DNA of 64,000 nt. Source: Streptomyces sp. Go-475. Its GTDB lineage: Bacteria > Actinomycetota > Actinomycetes > Streptomycetales > Streptomycetaceae. Below the pieces are notes generated by a model. It did no database searches. It had not been told where the DNA came from and worked only from the letters and a program-made list of their open reading frames with translations. Positions 10,766-18,905 of this stretch are shown here, in pieces. The position numbers were made by a program, and so were the translations under genes. Position 1 is the stretch's first letter, and each line of letters begins with the position of its first letter. The stretch is from NCBI RefSeq assembly GCF_003330845.1, contig NZ_CP026121.1, positions 5,995,501-6,059,500 of the forward strand, given 5' to 3'.

Positions 10766-10978
10766 GTGGCGGACATCGAGGAAGCACGCAAGCAGTTCGA
10801 GCGGATCGATACGGACGGTGACGGATTCATCACCGCTGCCGAGTTCAAGACCGCCCTGGCCCGGTCGGGCGACTGGAACGTCACCGAGTCGGTCGCCGAG
10901 GTCGTCATCAAGGCCCGCGACCTCGACGGCGACAAGAAGCTGAGCTTCGACGAGTTCTGGGCCTACCTGAACAAGTAA
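10766..10978 (+). CDS. Small EF-hand calcium-binding protein
   Basis: A 70-residue cytoplasmic protein with two EF-hands. Loop 1 is DTDGDGFITAAE at residues 15-26 and loop 2 is DLDGDKKLSFDE at 52-63; both keep acidic residues at positions 1, 3, 5 and 12, so both should bind Ca2+. It resembles the small CabC/CabD-type calmodulin-like proteins of Streptomyces, which buffer calcium during development. GTG 10766 gives the family's usual start (MADIEEARKQFERID) and has a GAGGGG sequence upstream; an in-frame start at 10751 would add five residues. Confidence 0.9.
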   Translation: MADIEEARKQFERIDTDGDGFITAAEFKTALARSGDWNVTESVAEVVIKARDLDGDKKLSFDEFWAYLNK

Positions 10979-11007
10979 GCCGCCGGGGACGCCCGCACCT
11001 GCACGAA

Positions 11008-11037
11008 GGGGCCCGGTCCACGAACGGACCGGGCCCC
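11008..11037. terminator. Bidirectional hairpin between convergent genes
   Basis: Perfect 12-bp stem GGGGCCCGGTCC / GGACCGGGCCCC with a 6-base loop, placed between the end of the calcium-protein gene (10978) and the end of the leftward ABC ATPase gene (11041). It can serve both strands. Confidence 0.85.
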
Positions 11038-11040
11038 TCG

Positions 11041-11832
11041 TCATGCCCGGCGGGCCGTGCGCACACTCCACCGGCCCTCGCGCCGCTCCAGCGCCAGCGG
11101 CAGGTCGAAGCACTTGCCCAGCCGGTCGGCCGTGAGCACCTCGCCCACCGGGCCGCCCGCGAGCGGACGGCCCTCGCGCAGCAGCAGGGCGTGCGTGGTG
11201 TGGACCGGCAGCTCCTCCAGGTGATGGGTGACCAGGACCGTGGCGAGACGCGGATGCTCCCTGCGCAGGTCCTCCAGCGCCCCGAGCAACTGCTCCCGGC
11301 CCGGCAGGTCCAGCCCGGTCGCCGGCTCGTCGAGCAGCAGCAGCCGGGGTTCCGGCATCAGGGCCCGGGCGATCAGGGCCCGGCCGCGCTGCCCCTGCGA
11401 GAGCGTGGGCCAACGCGCCTCGGCGTGCTCGGCCAGCCCCAGCGTCCCGATCAGCCGCTCGGCCCGCTCGGCCTGCCCGGGCGCCGGACGCCACCGGGGC
11501 AGCGGCTCCACCGAGTTGGTCAGGCCGGTCAGCACCACGTCCCGCACCCGCAGCGGCGAGGCGAGCGGATGCCGGGGATCGACATGCCCCACGTGGGCCC
11601 GCAGCTCCCGCAGGTCGACCCGGCCCAGCCGGTGACCCAGCACCTCCACGGTGCCCCGGGTGGGATGGACCAGCGCGCCCAGCAGCCGGAGCAGCGTGGA
11701 CTTGCCCGCGCCGTTGGCCCCCAGCAGCGCCCAGTGCTCCCCGGCCCGGACGGTCAGGGACACCTCCGCCAGGATCGGCCGGCCGTCGCGCACGACCTCG
11801 ACGTCCTCGGCCCGCAGGACGATCCCCGTCAC
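11041..11832 (-). CDS. ABC transporter ATP-binding protein
   Basis: Stand-alone ABC ATPase of 263 residues: Walker [10 protein letters not shown] near residue 40, Q-loop region [10 protein letters not shown], signature in [15 protein letters not shown], Walker [13 protein letters not shown], and switch histidine in LVTHHLEEL. No membrane partner is encoded next to it, so it may pair with a distant permease or act on another target. The start GTG 11832-11830 overlaps the TGA of leuA (11831-11829) by four bases, so translation is coupled to leuA. That coupling is the strongest hint to its context, but a role in leucine metabolism is not shown by the sequence. Confidence 0.87.
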   Translation of the reverse strand: MTGIVLRAEDVEVVRDGRPILAEVSLTVRAGEHWALLGANGAGKSTLLRLLGALVHPTRGTVEVLGHRLGRVDLRELRAHVGHVDPRHPLASPLRVRDVVLTGLTNSVEPLPRWRPAPGQAERAERLIGTLGLAEHAEARWPTLSQGQRGRALIARALMPEPRLLLLDEPATGLDLPGREQLLGALEDLRREHPRLATVLVTHHLEELPVHTTHALLLREGRPLAGGPVGEVLTADRLGKCFDLPLALERREGRWSVRTARRA

Positions 11833-13550
11833 CGCAGCGCCCTGTTCACCGCGGCCAGCACCGCCCGCACGGACGCGGCCAGGGCCGAGGCGTCCCGGCC
11901 CGCGCCCCAGCACGTCGCGGAGCCGACCCGGCACTCGGCGAACACGTCCGTGCCCTCGTCACCGGCCCGCTCGCAGAAGTCCAGGACCTCCACGGCGATC
12001 CCGGCCCCCGCCAGCGCGTCCACGAACGCGGAGACGGGGCCGGCGCCCGTGCCCTCGTAGTCGCCGGTGCGCTCGCCGGTCCGCAGGGTGCACACGAAGC
12101 GGTGCCCGCCCGTGGCCCCGTCCCGGTGCACGGACCAGGCGTCCAGCGCCACCTCCCCGTCCTCCACCGCGTACGTCGCCCGGAACAGCGCGTACAGCTC
12201 CTTCGCCGTCATCTCCCGCCCGCTGTCGTCCGTCGCACGCTGCACCGCCCGGGAGAAGTCCGGCCGCATGCGCGCCGGGAGGTCCACGCCGTGCGCGGTG
12301 CGCAGCAGATAGGCCGCGCCGCCTTTGCCCGACTGCGAGTTCACCCGGATCACCGCCTCGTAGGAGCGGCCCACGTCCGCCGGGTCGATCGGCAGGTACG
12401 GCACCGACCAGGGCGCCCGCCCCTCCGGCACCCCCAGCTCCCGCGCCCGCTCGGCGTGCCGGGCCAGGCCCTTGCCGATGGCGTCCTGGTGGGTGCCCGA
12501 AAAGGCCGTGTGGACCAGCTCCCCGGCATACGGATGGCGCGGGTGCACGGGCAGCCGGTTGCAGTGCTCGACCGTCTCCCGTACGGCGTCGAGGTCCCGG
12601 AAGTCGAGCATCGGGTCGACCCCCTGCGCGTACAGGTTCAGCGCGAGGGTCACCAGGTCGACGTTGCCGGTGCGCTCCCCGTTGCCGAACAGGCAGCCCT
12701 CCACCCGCTGGGCACCGGCCAGCACGGCCAGTTCGGCGCAGGCGACACCGGTGCCGCGGTCGTTGTGCGGGTGCACGGAGAGGATCACGCTGTCGCGGCG
12801 GGACAGATTCCGGTGGACGTACTCGATCTGGTCGGCGTAGACGTTCGGCGTCGCGATCTCCACCGTCGCGGGCAGGTTGTGGGTGACCGGCCGGTCGGGG
12901 CTCGCGTCCCACAACTCGCTCAGCCCGTCGCACAGTTCGAGCACGAAGTCCGGCTCGGTCAGGTTGAAGGTCTCCGGGGAGAACTGGAAACGGACGTACG
13001 AGGAGCGGTCCGCGCGGCGGGCCATGTGCTCGGCGGCCTCCCGCACGGTCCGCCACACCGCCGCCCGGTCCCGCCCCAGGACGACCTCCCGCCACACCGG
13101 CGAGGTCGCGATGTACAGGTGGACGACGGCCCTCGGCAGCCCCTCGATCGCCTCGAAGGTGCGGTCGATCAGATCGTGGCGGGCCGGGGTGAACACCACG
13201 GGCGTGACGTCGTCCGGTACGGCGCCGCTGGTCACCAGGTGCCGGACGAAGTCGAAGTCGGTGCGGCTGGCCGACGGGTAGCCGACCTCGATCTCCTTGA
13301 AGCCCACGCCGGTCAGCAGGTCGAAGAAGCGGCGCTTGCGGGGCGTGTCCATCGGTTCGGCGAGGGCCTGGTTGCCGTCGCGCAGGTCGACGGGGACCCA
13401 GAGGGGAGCGCGCTCGATCCGGGCGGCGGGCCAGGCGCGGCCGGCGGCGGGGACGTGCACGCGCTCCTGGAAGGGGCGGTAGCGGTGGTACGGCATGGGG
13501 CCCGGGCGCTGGGGGTTCCAGGCCGGGGCGGGGGTGGTGGTCGTGGTCAT
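11829..13550 (-). CDS. leuA: 2-isopropylmalate synthase
   Basis: First committed step of leucine synthesis: condenses acetyl-CoA with 2-oxoisovalerate. The DRE-TIM catalytic domain starts with the metal/catalytic motif [10 protein letters not shown] near residue 58 and [15 protein letters not shown], followed by HPHNDRGTG with the metal-binding His residues and [12 protein letters not shown]. The C-terminal regulatory LeuA dimer domain (residues about 440-573) gives leucine feedback inhibition. This is the long actinobacterial form. ATG 13550 is preferred over an upstream in-frame start at 13595 because the alignment-like N-terminus begins here. A leucine-rich leader peptide and hairpin precede it. 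Confidence 0.95.
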   Translation of the reverse strand: MTTTTTPAPAWNPQRPGPMPYHRYRPFQERVHVPAAGRAWPAARIERAPLWVPVDLRDGNQALAEPMDTPRKRRFFDLLTGVGFKEIEVGYPSASRTDFDFVRHLVTSGAVPDDVTPVVFTPARHDLIDRTFEAIEGLPRAVVHLYIATSPVWREVVLGRDRAAVWRTVREAAEHMARRADRSSYVRFQFSPETFNLTEPDFVLELCDGLSELWDASPDRPVTHNLPATVEIATPNVYADQIEYVHRNLSRRDSVILSVHPHNDRGTGVACAELAVLAGAQRVEGCLFGNGERTGNVDLVTLALNLYAQGVDPMLDFRDLDAVRETVEHCNRLPVHPRHPYAGELVHTAFSGTHQDAIGKGLARHAERARELGVPEGRAPWSVPYLPIDPADVGRSYEAVIRVNSQSGKGGAAYLLRTAHGVDLPARMRPDFSRAVQRATDDSGREMTAKELYALFRATYAVEDGEVALDAWSVHRDGATGGHRFVCTLRTGERTGDYEGTGAGPVSAFVDALAGAGIAVEVLDFCERAGDEGTDVFAECRVGSATCWGAGRDASALAASVRAVLAAVNRALR

Positions 13551-13595
13551 CGTCGGCTGTGGCCTTCGGCTCGGTCGGACGGTGACCGGCAGCAC

Positions 13596-13616
13596 GGCGC
13601 CCCGCGGCGGGGTGCC
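13596..13616 (-). terminator. Candidate attenuator hairpin in the leuA leader
   Basis: Inverted repeat GGCgCCCCGcggCGGGGtGCC, between the leader-peptide stop (13624) and the leuA start (13550). It is placed where a transcription attenuator should be. A T-run is missing and I have not folded the alternative antiterminator, so the mechanism is inferred from position. Confidence 0.5.
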
Positions 13617-13623
13617 GGTCGCG

Positions 13624-13671
13624 TCAGGCCCCGCCGCGGCAGCCGAGGAGAAGGAGACCGCGCAGCGTCAC
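13624..13671 (-). CDS. leuA leader peptide (15 residues, four consecutive leucines)
   Basis: Reading leftward from GTG 13671 the frame is [15 protein letters not shown] followed by TGA 13626-13624. Five of the first nine residues are leucine, four in a row, which is the hallmark of ribosome-stalling attenuation of leucine biosynthesis. It ends 73 bases before the leuA ATG and a GC-rich hairpin lies between them. Leader peptides of this kind are known before leuA in streptomycetes. The run uses CTC and CTT codons rather than only the commonest CTG/CTC set. Confidence 0.78.
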   Translation of the reverse strand: MTLRGLLLLGCRGGA

Positions 13672-13697
13672 GCGCAGTACGCTAACCACTGCTCAGG

Positions 13698-13736
13698 TCC
13701 TCAGACAAGTGGAATCCCCTCTCTCCTCAGACAAGT
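13698..13736. promoter_or_regulatory. Direct repeat of a 13-bp element upstream of the GntR gene
   Basis: TCCTCAGACAAGT occurs identically at 13698-13710 and 13724-13736, start-to-start spacing 26 bases, immediately before the GntR start and within the leuA/GntR divergent region. Autoregulatory operator half-sites for the adjacent FadR-type regulator are the simplest reading; leuA expression could be affected too. Confidence 0.55.
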
Positions 13737-13747
13737 TGGTGAACCCC

Positions 13748-14473
13748 ATGCCGCTAGGTGCCGTCCGCCCCAGCCCCCTGGTCGAGCAGGCCGCCGCCCG
13801 GCTGCGCGAGCAGATCACCGGCGGCCACTGGCCGGTCGGCACCAAACTGCCCGGCGAGACGACCCTGGCGAAGGAACTGGGAGTCGGCCGCTCCACCGTC
13901 CGCGAGGCGCTGCGCGCGCTCACCGGTGCCGGACTGGTACGGCCCCGCCAGGGCGCCGGCGTCTTCGTCATCGCCACCGAGCCGGTCGAGGACTGGCCCA
14001 CCCGGCTGCGCCGGGCCGCCGTCACCGACGTCTACGAGGTCCGGATGGCGGTCGAGGTGCACGCGGCCCGGCTGGCCGCGCGCCGCCGCGCGCCGGAGGA
14101 CGTCACGGCACTGTGGGCGGCCCTCCGGGCCCGCCGGGCCGCCGGCCCTCTCGACGACGCCGCCTTCGTCGACGCGGACATCGCCTTCCACGCCGCCGTG
14201 GTCGCCGCCGCCCACAACCCCGTGCTCGCCGACCTGTTCACCGAGTTCACGCCCGTCCTGCGGGAGGGCCTGATCGACCTGCTCTCTCTGACCGGCCTGC
14301 GCGCCCACGACCCGGACACCGGCGACGAGGCCCACGAGGCGCTCGTCCGGGCGGTGGCGGACGGGGACGCGGAGGGCGCGGCGGAGGTGCTGCGCGCGGA
14401 GCTGGAGGACCCGTTCGCACCCGCCCGGGACCCGGAACAGCCCGTCCGCCCCGGAGGTCGCCCTGGGCACTGA
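13748..14473 (+). CDS. GntR/FadR-type transcriptional regulator (FCD domain)
   Basis: N-terminal winged helix at residues about 8-75 (EQAAARLREQITGGHWPVG, KELGVGRSTVREALRALTGAGL) followed by an all-helical FCD ligand domain of about 140 residues (VYEVRMAVEVHAARLAA, DIAFHAAVVAAAHNPVL). The Asp/His positions expected for metal-dependent carboxylate binding are visible (ADIAFHAAV and the later EAHEAL). FCD regulators answer to organic acids. The start is ambiguous among 13709, GTG 13739 and ATG 13748; the last leaves the 13-bp direct repeats outside the gene. Its target could be itself, leuA or a distant operon. Confidence 0.87.
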   Translation: MPLGAVRPSPLVEQAAARLREQITGGHWPVGTKLPGETTLAKELGVGRSTVREALRALTGAGLVRPRQGAGVFVIATEPVEDWPTRLRRAAVTDVYEVRMAVEVHAARLAARRRAPEDVTALWAALRARRAAGPLDDAAFVDADIAFHAAVVAAAHNPVLADLFTEFTPVLREGLIDLLSLTGLRAHDPDTGDEAHEALVRAVADGDAEGAAEVLRAELEDPFAPARDPEQPVRPGGRPGH

Positions 14474-14518
14474 GGCTCCGCGAGGCGCTGTCCACATCCC
14501 GAAAGGCGAGGCGAGGAC

Positions 14519-15181
14519 ATGAAGATCGGCATCATCGGAGCGGGCAACATCGGCGGCAACCCGACCCGGCGGCTCACCGCCCTCGGTCACGACGTGTCCG
14601 TCGCCAACTCCCGCGGCCCGCACACGCTCACGGCCCTGGCGGAGGAGACCGGGGCGACGCCCGTGCCGGTCGAGGAGGCGGCGCGGGGAGCGGACGTGGT
14701 CGTGGTGACCATCCCCCTGAAGGCGGTCCCGGACCTGCCGTCCGGTCTCCTCGACGGCGCGGCGGACGGCGTCGCCGTCATCGACACCGGCAACTACCAC
14801 CCGCGGCAGCGGGACGGCAGGATCGCCGCGATCGAGGACGAGGGCCTCACGGAGAGCCGCTGGACCGAGCGGCAGATCGGCCACCCGGTGGTCAAGGCGT
14901 TCAACGGCACCTACGCCCAGGACATCCTGGACCGCCCGCTCCCGGCCGGCGACCCCGACCGCATGGCCCTCCCGGTGGCCGGCGACGACGAGGCGGCCAA
15001 GCGCACGGTGCGCGACCTGATCGACGCACTCGGCTTCGACACCGTCGACGCGGGCGGCATCGACGACTCCTGGCGCCAGCAGCCCGGCACCCCGGTCTAC
15101 GGCCTGCGCGCCGGCACCGACGCGATCACCAAGGCCCTGGCCGAGGCGTCCCCGGAACGCCCGGCGGACTTCCGCGGCTGA
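14519..15181 (+). CDS. NADP-binding oxidoreductase of the F420-dependent NADP reductase family
   Basis: Rossmann protein starting with MKIGIIGAGNIGGNPTRRL (dinucleotide-binding GxGxxG variant) and NSRG at the end of strand 2, the pattern of NADP-preferring Fno-like enzymes. VVVVTIPLKAVPDLP and GNYHPRQRDGRI follow. It is close in length (220) to F420H2:NADP oxidoreductase but the middle segment (ESRWTERQIGHPVVKAFNG) is that of the wider family of NAD(P)-binding proteins annotated as putative reductases, so the F420 link is unproven. A GAGGCGAGGAC sequence precedes the ATG. It stands alone between the GntR regulator and the biosynthetic cluster. Confidence 0.78.
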   Translation: MKIGIIGAGNIGGNPTRRLTALGHDVSVANSRGPHTLTALAEETGATPVPVEEAARGADVVVVTIPLKAVPDLPSGLLDGAADGVAVIDTGNYHPRQRDGRIAAIEDEGLTESRWTERQIGHPVVKAFNGTYAQDILDRPLPAGDPDRMALPVAGDDEAAKRTVRDLIDALGFDTVDAGGIDDSWRQQPGTPVYGLRAGTDAITKALAEASPERPADFRG

Positions 15182-15413
15182 AGAGCGGAGGCTGGTCGGC
15201 TTCGGTGGGGCGTGGGCCGTGGGCCGTGGGGGGGTCGGCGGCGGCGCCCGCACCTGGCGCCGCGGTCGCGGTGATCCGGTCCGCCAGGATGGCCACGGCC
15301 GACAGCAGCTCGGCCGGCGGGCGGGCCAGGTCCAGGGCGTGGGCGGTGACGGTGATGTCTGCACGCCGCCGGGCCCGCCTTCCGGGCGGACGACGGGAAG
15401 GTGACGAAAGGCC

Positions 15414-16484
15414 CTAGCAGTCCCGGTAGGCGACGGACACCGCCATGGCCGTGAGTTCCTCCGCCCATCCCGGGGCGAGACCGGCGTCACGTACGGCCGC
15501 CTGAGCCGCTTCCACCTGCTTCTCGATCAACGCCTCCACACGTTCGTGGACGCGATGCTCCACGAGCAGGTCGTACAGCTCCTGCGGAGCCACCGCTGAC
15601 CAGTCGTCTCCCATCAGCGTGGCGATCGACGGTTCGTCAGCCATCGCGAAACACATCAGCAGTGTCATCTTGTGACCGGCGAAGTCCAGCCTGTTCGGCT
15701 TGCCGGTCACCCGCGGATCGCCGAAGGCGTCCAGCAGGTCGTCGCGCAGCTGGAACGCCTCACCGACAGCACTCCCGTACTCCTCGAACGTCTGTGACAG
15801 GGCCGTGTTTCCGGCCAGAGCGGCGCCCAGCCACAGGGGCCTCTGGATCGTGTACCGGCCCGACTTGAACCGCGCGATCCAACGGGCGAGATCCGCGTCG
15901 GGCTGACATCGGGCGGCCGCCCGGATGTCCAGGAACTGCCCCATCATCAGTTCGGAGCACAACTCGCCCCAGACCGCCGCGACCTGCGGCGGCGAGCCCG
16001 CGACGAGACGGTTGGCGAACACCGACGCGAGATTGCCGGCGAGGACGGCCACGCTCTCACCGTACCGGCGAGCTTCTCCCTTCCAGGAGCGCCGCCTGTG
16101 CAGTTCCGAGTGCCGGACGTGTGCTGTGGGCGCGTTCCTGCGCACCTGCGAGCCGTCCATGACGTCGTCATGCAGGAGCGCGAACGTGTGCAGGAGTTCC
16201 AGTGCGGCGGCGACATCGACGATCGCCGCCGAGTCGGGAGAACCGCCGGCGGCCAGGTAACCCGATACGCAGAACGCGGGGCGCAGCCGCTTGCCTCCAC
16301 TGGCGACCATGTCCGCCACGCAGTCGATCAGCTCGACGGAGTCGGGGTTCAGCTGGTGCCAGCTGTTCCGCTCGTCCCGCAGCAGCTCCGCGAGGCGCCG
16401 CTCGACGCGCTCCATGACCTGCTGCCGCAGCACACCGGCGTTCAAGGACTGTGTCGTGTCTTCCACTGCTGTCACGTCGACCAT
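15414..16484 (-). CDS. Polyprenyl (probably geranylgeranyl) diphosphate synthase
   Basis: Trans-prenyl chain elongation enzyme using IPP and an allylic primer. It has GGKRLRP near residue 64, the first Asp-rich motif LLHDDVMDGSQVRR near 105, and the second in FQLRDDLLDAFGDP near 245, so it should be active. The first motif is DDxxD without a two-residue insertion and has Phe five residues before the first Asp, a pattern associated with C20 products; chain length is therefore inferred, not proven. A standard 356 residues. It is the last gene of the leftward operon, 42 bases after ispH, and would use the extra IPP/DMAPP made by the cluster's dxs, ispG and ispH. Confidence 0.9.
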   Translation of the reverse strand: MVDVTAVEDTTQSLNAGVLRQQVMERVERRLAELLRDERNSWHQLNPDSVELIDCVADMVASGGKRLRPAFCVSGYLAAGGSPDSAAIVDVAAALELLHTFALLHDDVMDGSQVRRNAPTAHVRHSELHRRRSWKGEARRYGESVAVLAGNLASVFANRLVAGSPPQVAAVWGELCSELMMGQFLDIRAAARCQPDADLARWIARFKSGRYTIQRPLWLGAALAGNTALSQTFEEYGSAVGEAFQLRDDLLDAFGDPRVTGKPNRLDFAGHKMTLLMCFAMADEPSIATLMGDDWSAVAPQELYDLLVEHRVHERVEALIEKQVEAAQAAVRDAGLAPGWAEELTAMAVSVAYRDC

Positions 16485-16526
16485 GTCAATACCTCGGTAG
16501 GGGATGCCACAGGGCGAGTGGAGGGG

Positions 16527-17516
16527 TCAGTCCCGGTGTCCAGCGTGGTCGAACAGACTGCCCGGAACGGCGAAGGTCACGTTCTCGGTGGTGGTACGCA
16601 CCACTTCCCGGCCGGTGTACCCGAGTTCGTCCAGCCGGTTCAGCAGTTGCCGCACCAGGAACTCGGGGGCGCTGGCGCCGGCGGTGACGCCGACGGCGTC
16701 GGCCCCGGCGAGCCGGCTCTCGTCGAGCCGCGACACGTCGTTGACGAGGTACGCCGGGGTGCCCCGGCCCCTGGCCACCTCGACCATGCGAACGGAGTTG
16801 CTGGAATTGTCCGAGCCCACGACCAGGACCACATCCGAGCGCGCCGCGATCTCCTTCACCGCGTTCTGGCGGTTCTGGCTGGCGTAGCAGATGTCGTCGG
16901 TGCCCGGGCCCTGTATCCCGGGGAACCGCCGGGTCAGTTCGGTGATGATGTCACGCGTCTCGTCCAGAGAGAGCGTGGTCTGCGTGAGGAACGTGACCTC
17001 CGTCCCCTCCGGGAGTTCGAGGCGCCGGGCACTGTCCACGGTGGGCACCACCACGGTGCGGTCCGGGGCTTCGCCGAAGGTGCCCTCCACCTCCTCGTGA
17101 TCGGCGTGGCCGATCAGCACGATGGTGCGGCCGTTCGCGGAGGCCCGTTTGGCCTCCTGGTGCACCTTGGCCACGAGTGGGCAGGTGGCGTCGATCACGC
17201 GAAGGCCGCGCCGGGCGCTGTTGTCGCGCACGGCGGGAGAGACGCCATGCGCGGAGAAAACGCATATCGCGCCTTCGGGCACCTCGTCCTCCGAATCCAC
17301 GAACCGGGCACCACGGCCCTGCAGTTCACGGACGACATGCTCGTTGTGCACGATCTGCTTGCGCACGTAGACGGGTTCCCCGTACGTTTCCAGCGCCTGC
17401 TCCACCATGCTGATGGCGCGGTCGACGCCGGCACAGAACCCGCGGGGTTCGGCCAGCAGCACCCGTTTCACGGTACGTCCTGCAGAAGGCGACTCCGAAT
17501 TCTTGATCGTGGGCAC
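16527..17516 (-). CDS. ispH: 4-hydroxy-3-methylbut-2-enyl diphosphate reductase
   Basis: Last enzyme of the MEP pathway; an iron-sulfur reductase giving IPP and DMAPP. The three cluster-ligand cysteines are visible in PRGFCAGVDRA (residue about 28), DATCPLVAKVH and DDICYASQNRQ, together with the substrate histidines in VHNEHVV and IGHADHEEVEG and the SDNSSNS loop. Length 329 is slightly above E. coli IspH. GTG 17516 starts it. It lies between the BenE-like transporter gene (108-base gap) and the prenyl synthase gene, in an operon that is clearly not the housekeeping setting, so this is likely a cluster-specific extra copy. Confidence 0.96.
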   Translation of the reverse strand: MPTIKNSESPSAGRTVKRVLLAEPRGFCAGVDRAISMVEQALETYGEPVYVRKQIVHNEHVVRELQGRGARFVDSEDEVPEGAICVFSAHGVSPAVRDNSARRGLRVIDATCPLVAKVHQEAKRASANGRTIVLIGHADHEEVEGTFGEAPDRTVVVPTVDSARRLELPEGTEVTFLTQTTLSLDETRDIITELTRRFPGIQGPGTDDICYASQNRQNAVKEIAARSDVVLVVGSDNSSNSVRMVEVARGRGTPAYLVNDVSRLDESRLAGADAVGVTAGASAPEFLVRQLLNRLDELGYTGREVVRTTTENVTFAVPGSLFDHAGHRD

Positions 17517-17624
17517 CTGTCACCCTTTCCGTTATTCTTTTTCATGAGCCGGCCGCTCACATCCGGGATGTCTCGCACCGCAATGGTCCGTGCGTAATTC
17601 AGTGGCTGCCATAGCAAACACCTG

Positions 17625-18905
17625 TCAGCCTGTACGGTCCTTCCTCAATGGGACGCTCCGCGCCCGGACGATGATCAGGTGGACCGCTGTTCCCGCAACC
17701 AGCCCCCAGAATGCGGAACCGATGCCGAGGAATTCCACTCCCGATGCGGTCAGGAGCATGGTGACCAAGGCGCCGTCACGATCCGCCGCGGTCTGCGTGG
17801 CCGACGCGATCGCACCACCGAGCGCACCCAGCAGCGCCGTCCCCACCACCGCGCTCACCAGGGCGTCGGGCAACGCGGTGAACAGGCCCACGACCGCGGT
17901 GCCGAAGAGGCCGACGAGCAGATAGAAGAAGCCGCAGTACACCCCCGCGATGTAGCGCCGCTCGGGCTGCTCGTCCGCTTCCGGACCGGTGCAGATGGCG
18001 GCAGTGATCGCTCCGAGGTTGATCGCGTGACAGCCGAAGGGCGCCAGCAGCGCGGAAGCCGCTCCGGTCGCCAGCACGAGTCTGCCCGCGTCGGGCCGGT
18101 AGCCGGCGGCACGCAGGACGGCGAGGCCCGGCGCGTTCTGGGACGCCATGGTGACCAGGAACAGGGGAACGGCCAGGCCGACCACCGCATCGAGGGAGAA
18201 CGCCGGGACGGTGATCTGCGGCCGGACGAGGCCCAGGTGGATGGCGTCCCAGTGGAACCGGCCGGTCAGCACGGCGCACGCGCAGCCGATGAGCAGCGCG
18301 ACGGCGATGGACCAGCGGGGTGCGAGACGTCGGCAGCAGACATAGCCGGCCAGCATGCCCGCGACCATGGTGAGGTCGGCCTGTGCCGCCCGGAACAGAT
18401 CGATGCCGAACTCCAGCAGAATCCCGGCGAGCATGGCGGCGCCGATCGACGCCGGTATCGCTCGGACCAGCGCGTCGAACAGCCCGGTGGCCGCGACCAC
18501 GAGGGTGAGCGCCGCGGCGACCACATACGCTCCGACCGCCTCGGCGAAGGAATATCTGTCCAGGGCCGCCACCAGCAGGGCCGCGCCGGGTGTCGACCAC
18601 GCGGCGACGACGGGCATCCGCAGGGCGATGCTGAGAAGCACCCCTACGAGACCGCTGCCGAGGGAGACCGCCCAGACCCATGACTCCAGTGCCCCGGACG
18701 GCAGCTCCGCCGCCCGCGCGGCCTGGACGATCACCGCCATGGGCCCCGAATAGGCGACGATCACGGCTATGAGGCCGGCCACGGCGGCGGACAGGTTCCA
18801 GGCCGGATGGCGGGAGCGCGTGGCCCTGCCGTCCCCCGCGGGGCCCCCGCCCCCGGACGCCCGCGGCGTGCCGCCGGGCTGGGAGAGGCCCTTTCCGTGG
18901 GTCAT
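17625..18905 (-). CDS. BenE-family (benzoate/H+ symporter-like) membrane transporter
   Basis: Integral membrane protein of 426 residues with about 12 hydrophobic segments in the UraA/SLC26-like fold. It has the BenE-type GLIAVIVAYSGPMAVI start and later MASQNAPGLAVLRAAGYRP, CHAINLGAITAAICTG. BenE proteins are annotated as benzoate:proton symporters. In this operon, coupled to a UbiA prenyltransferase gene (ATG 18905 overlaps its TGA by four bases), it may bring in or move an aromatic acid acceptor or a cluster intermediate; that is an inference. A longer in-frame open stretch upstream runs inside ubiA and is not coding. Confidence 0.85.
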   Translation of the reverse strand: MTHGKGLSQPGGTPRASGGGGPAGDGRATRSRHPAWNLSAAVAGLIAVIVAYSGPMAVIVQAARAAELPSGALESWVWAVSLGSGLVGVLLSIALRMPVVAAWSTPGAALLVAALDRYSFAEAVGAYVVAAALTLVVAATGLFDALVRAIPASIGAAMLAGILLEFGIDLFRAAQADLTMVAGMLAGYVCCRRLAPRWSIAVALLIGCACAVLTGRFHWDAIHLGLVRPQITVPAFSLDAVVGLAVPLFLVTMASQNAPGLAVLRAAGYRPDAGRLVLATGAASALLAPFGCHAINLGAITAAICTGPEADEQPERRYIAGVYCGFFYLLVGLFGTAVVGLFTALPDALVSAVVGTALLGALGGAIASATQTAADRDGALVTMLLTASGVEFLGIGSAFWGLVAGTAVHLIIVRARSVPLRKDRTG

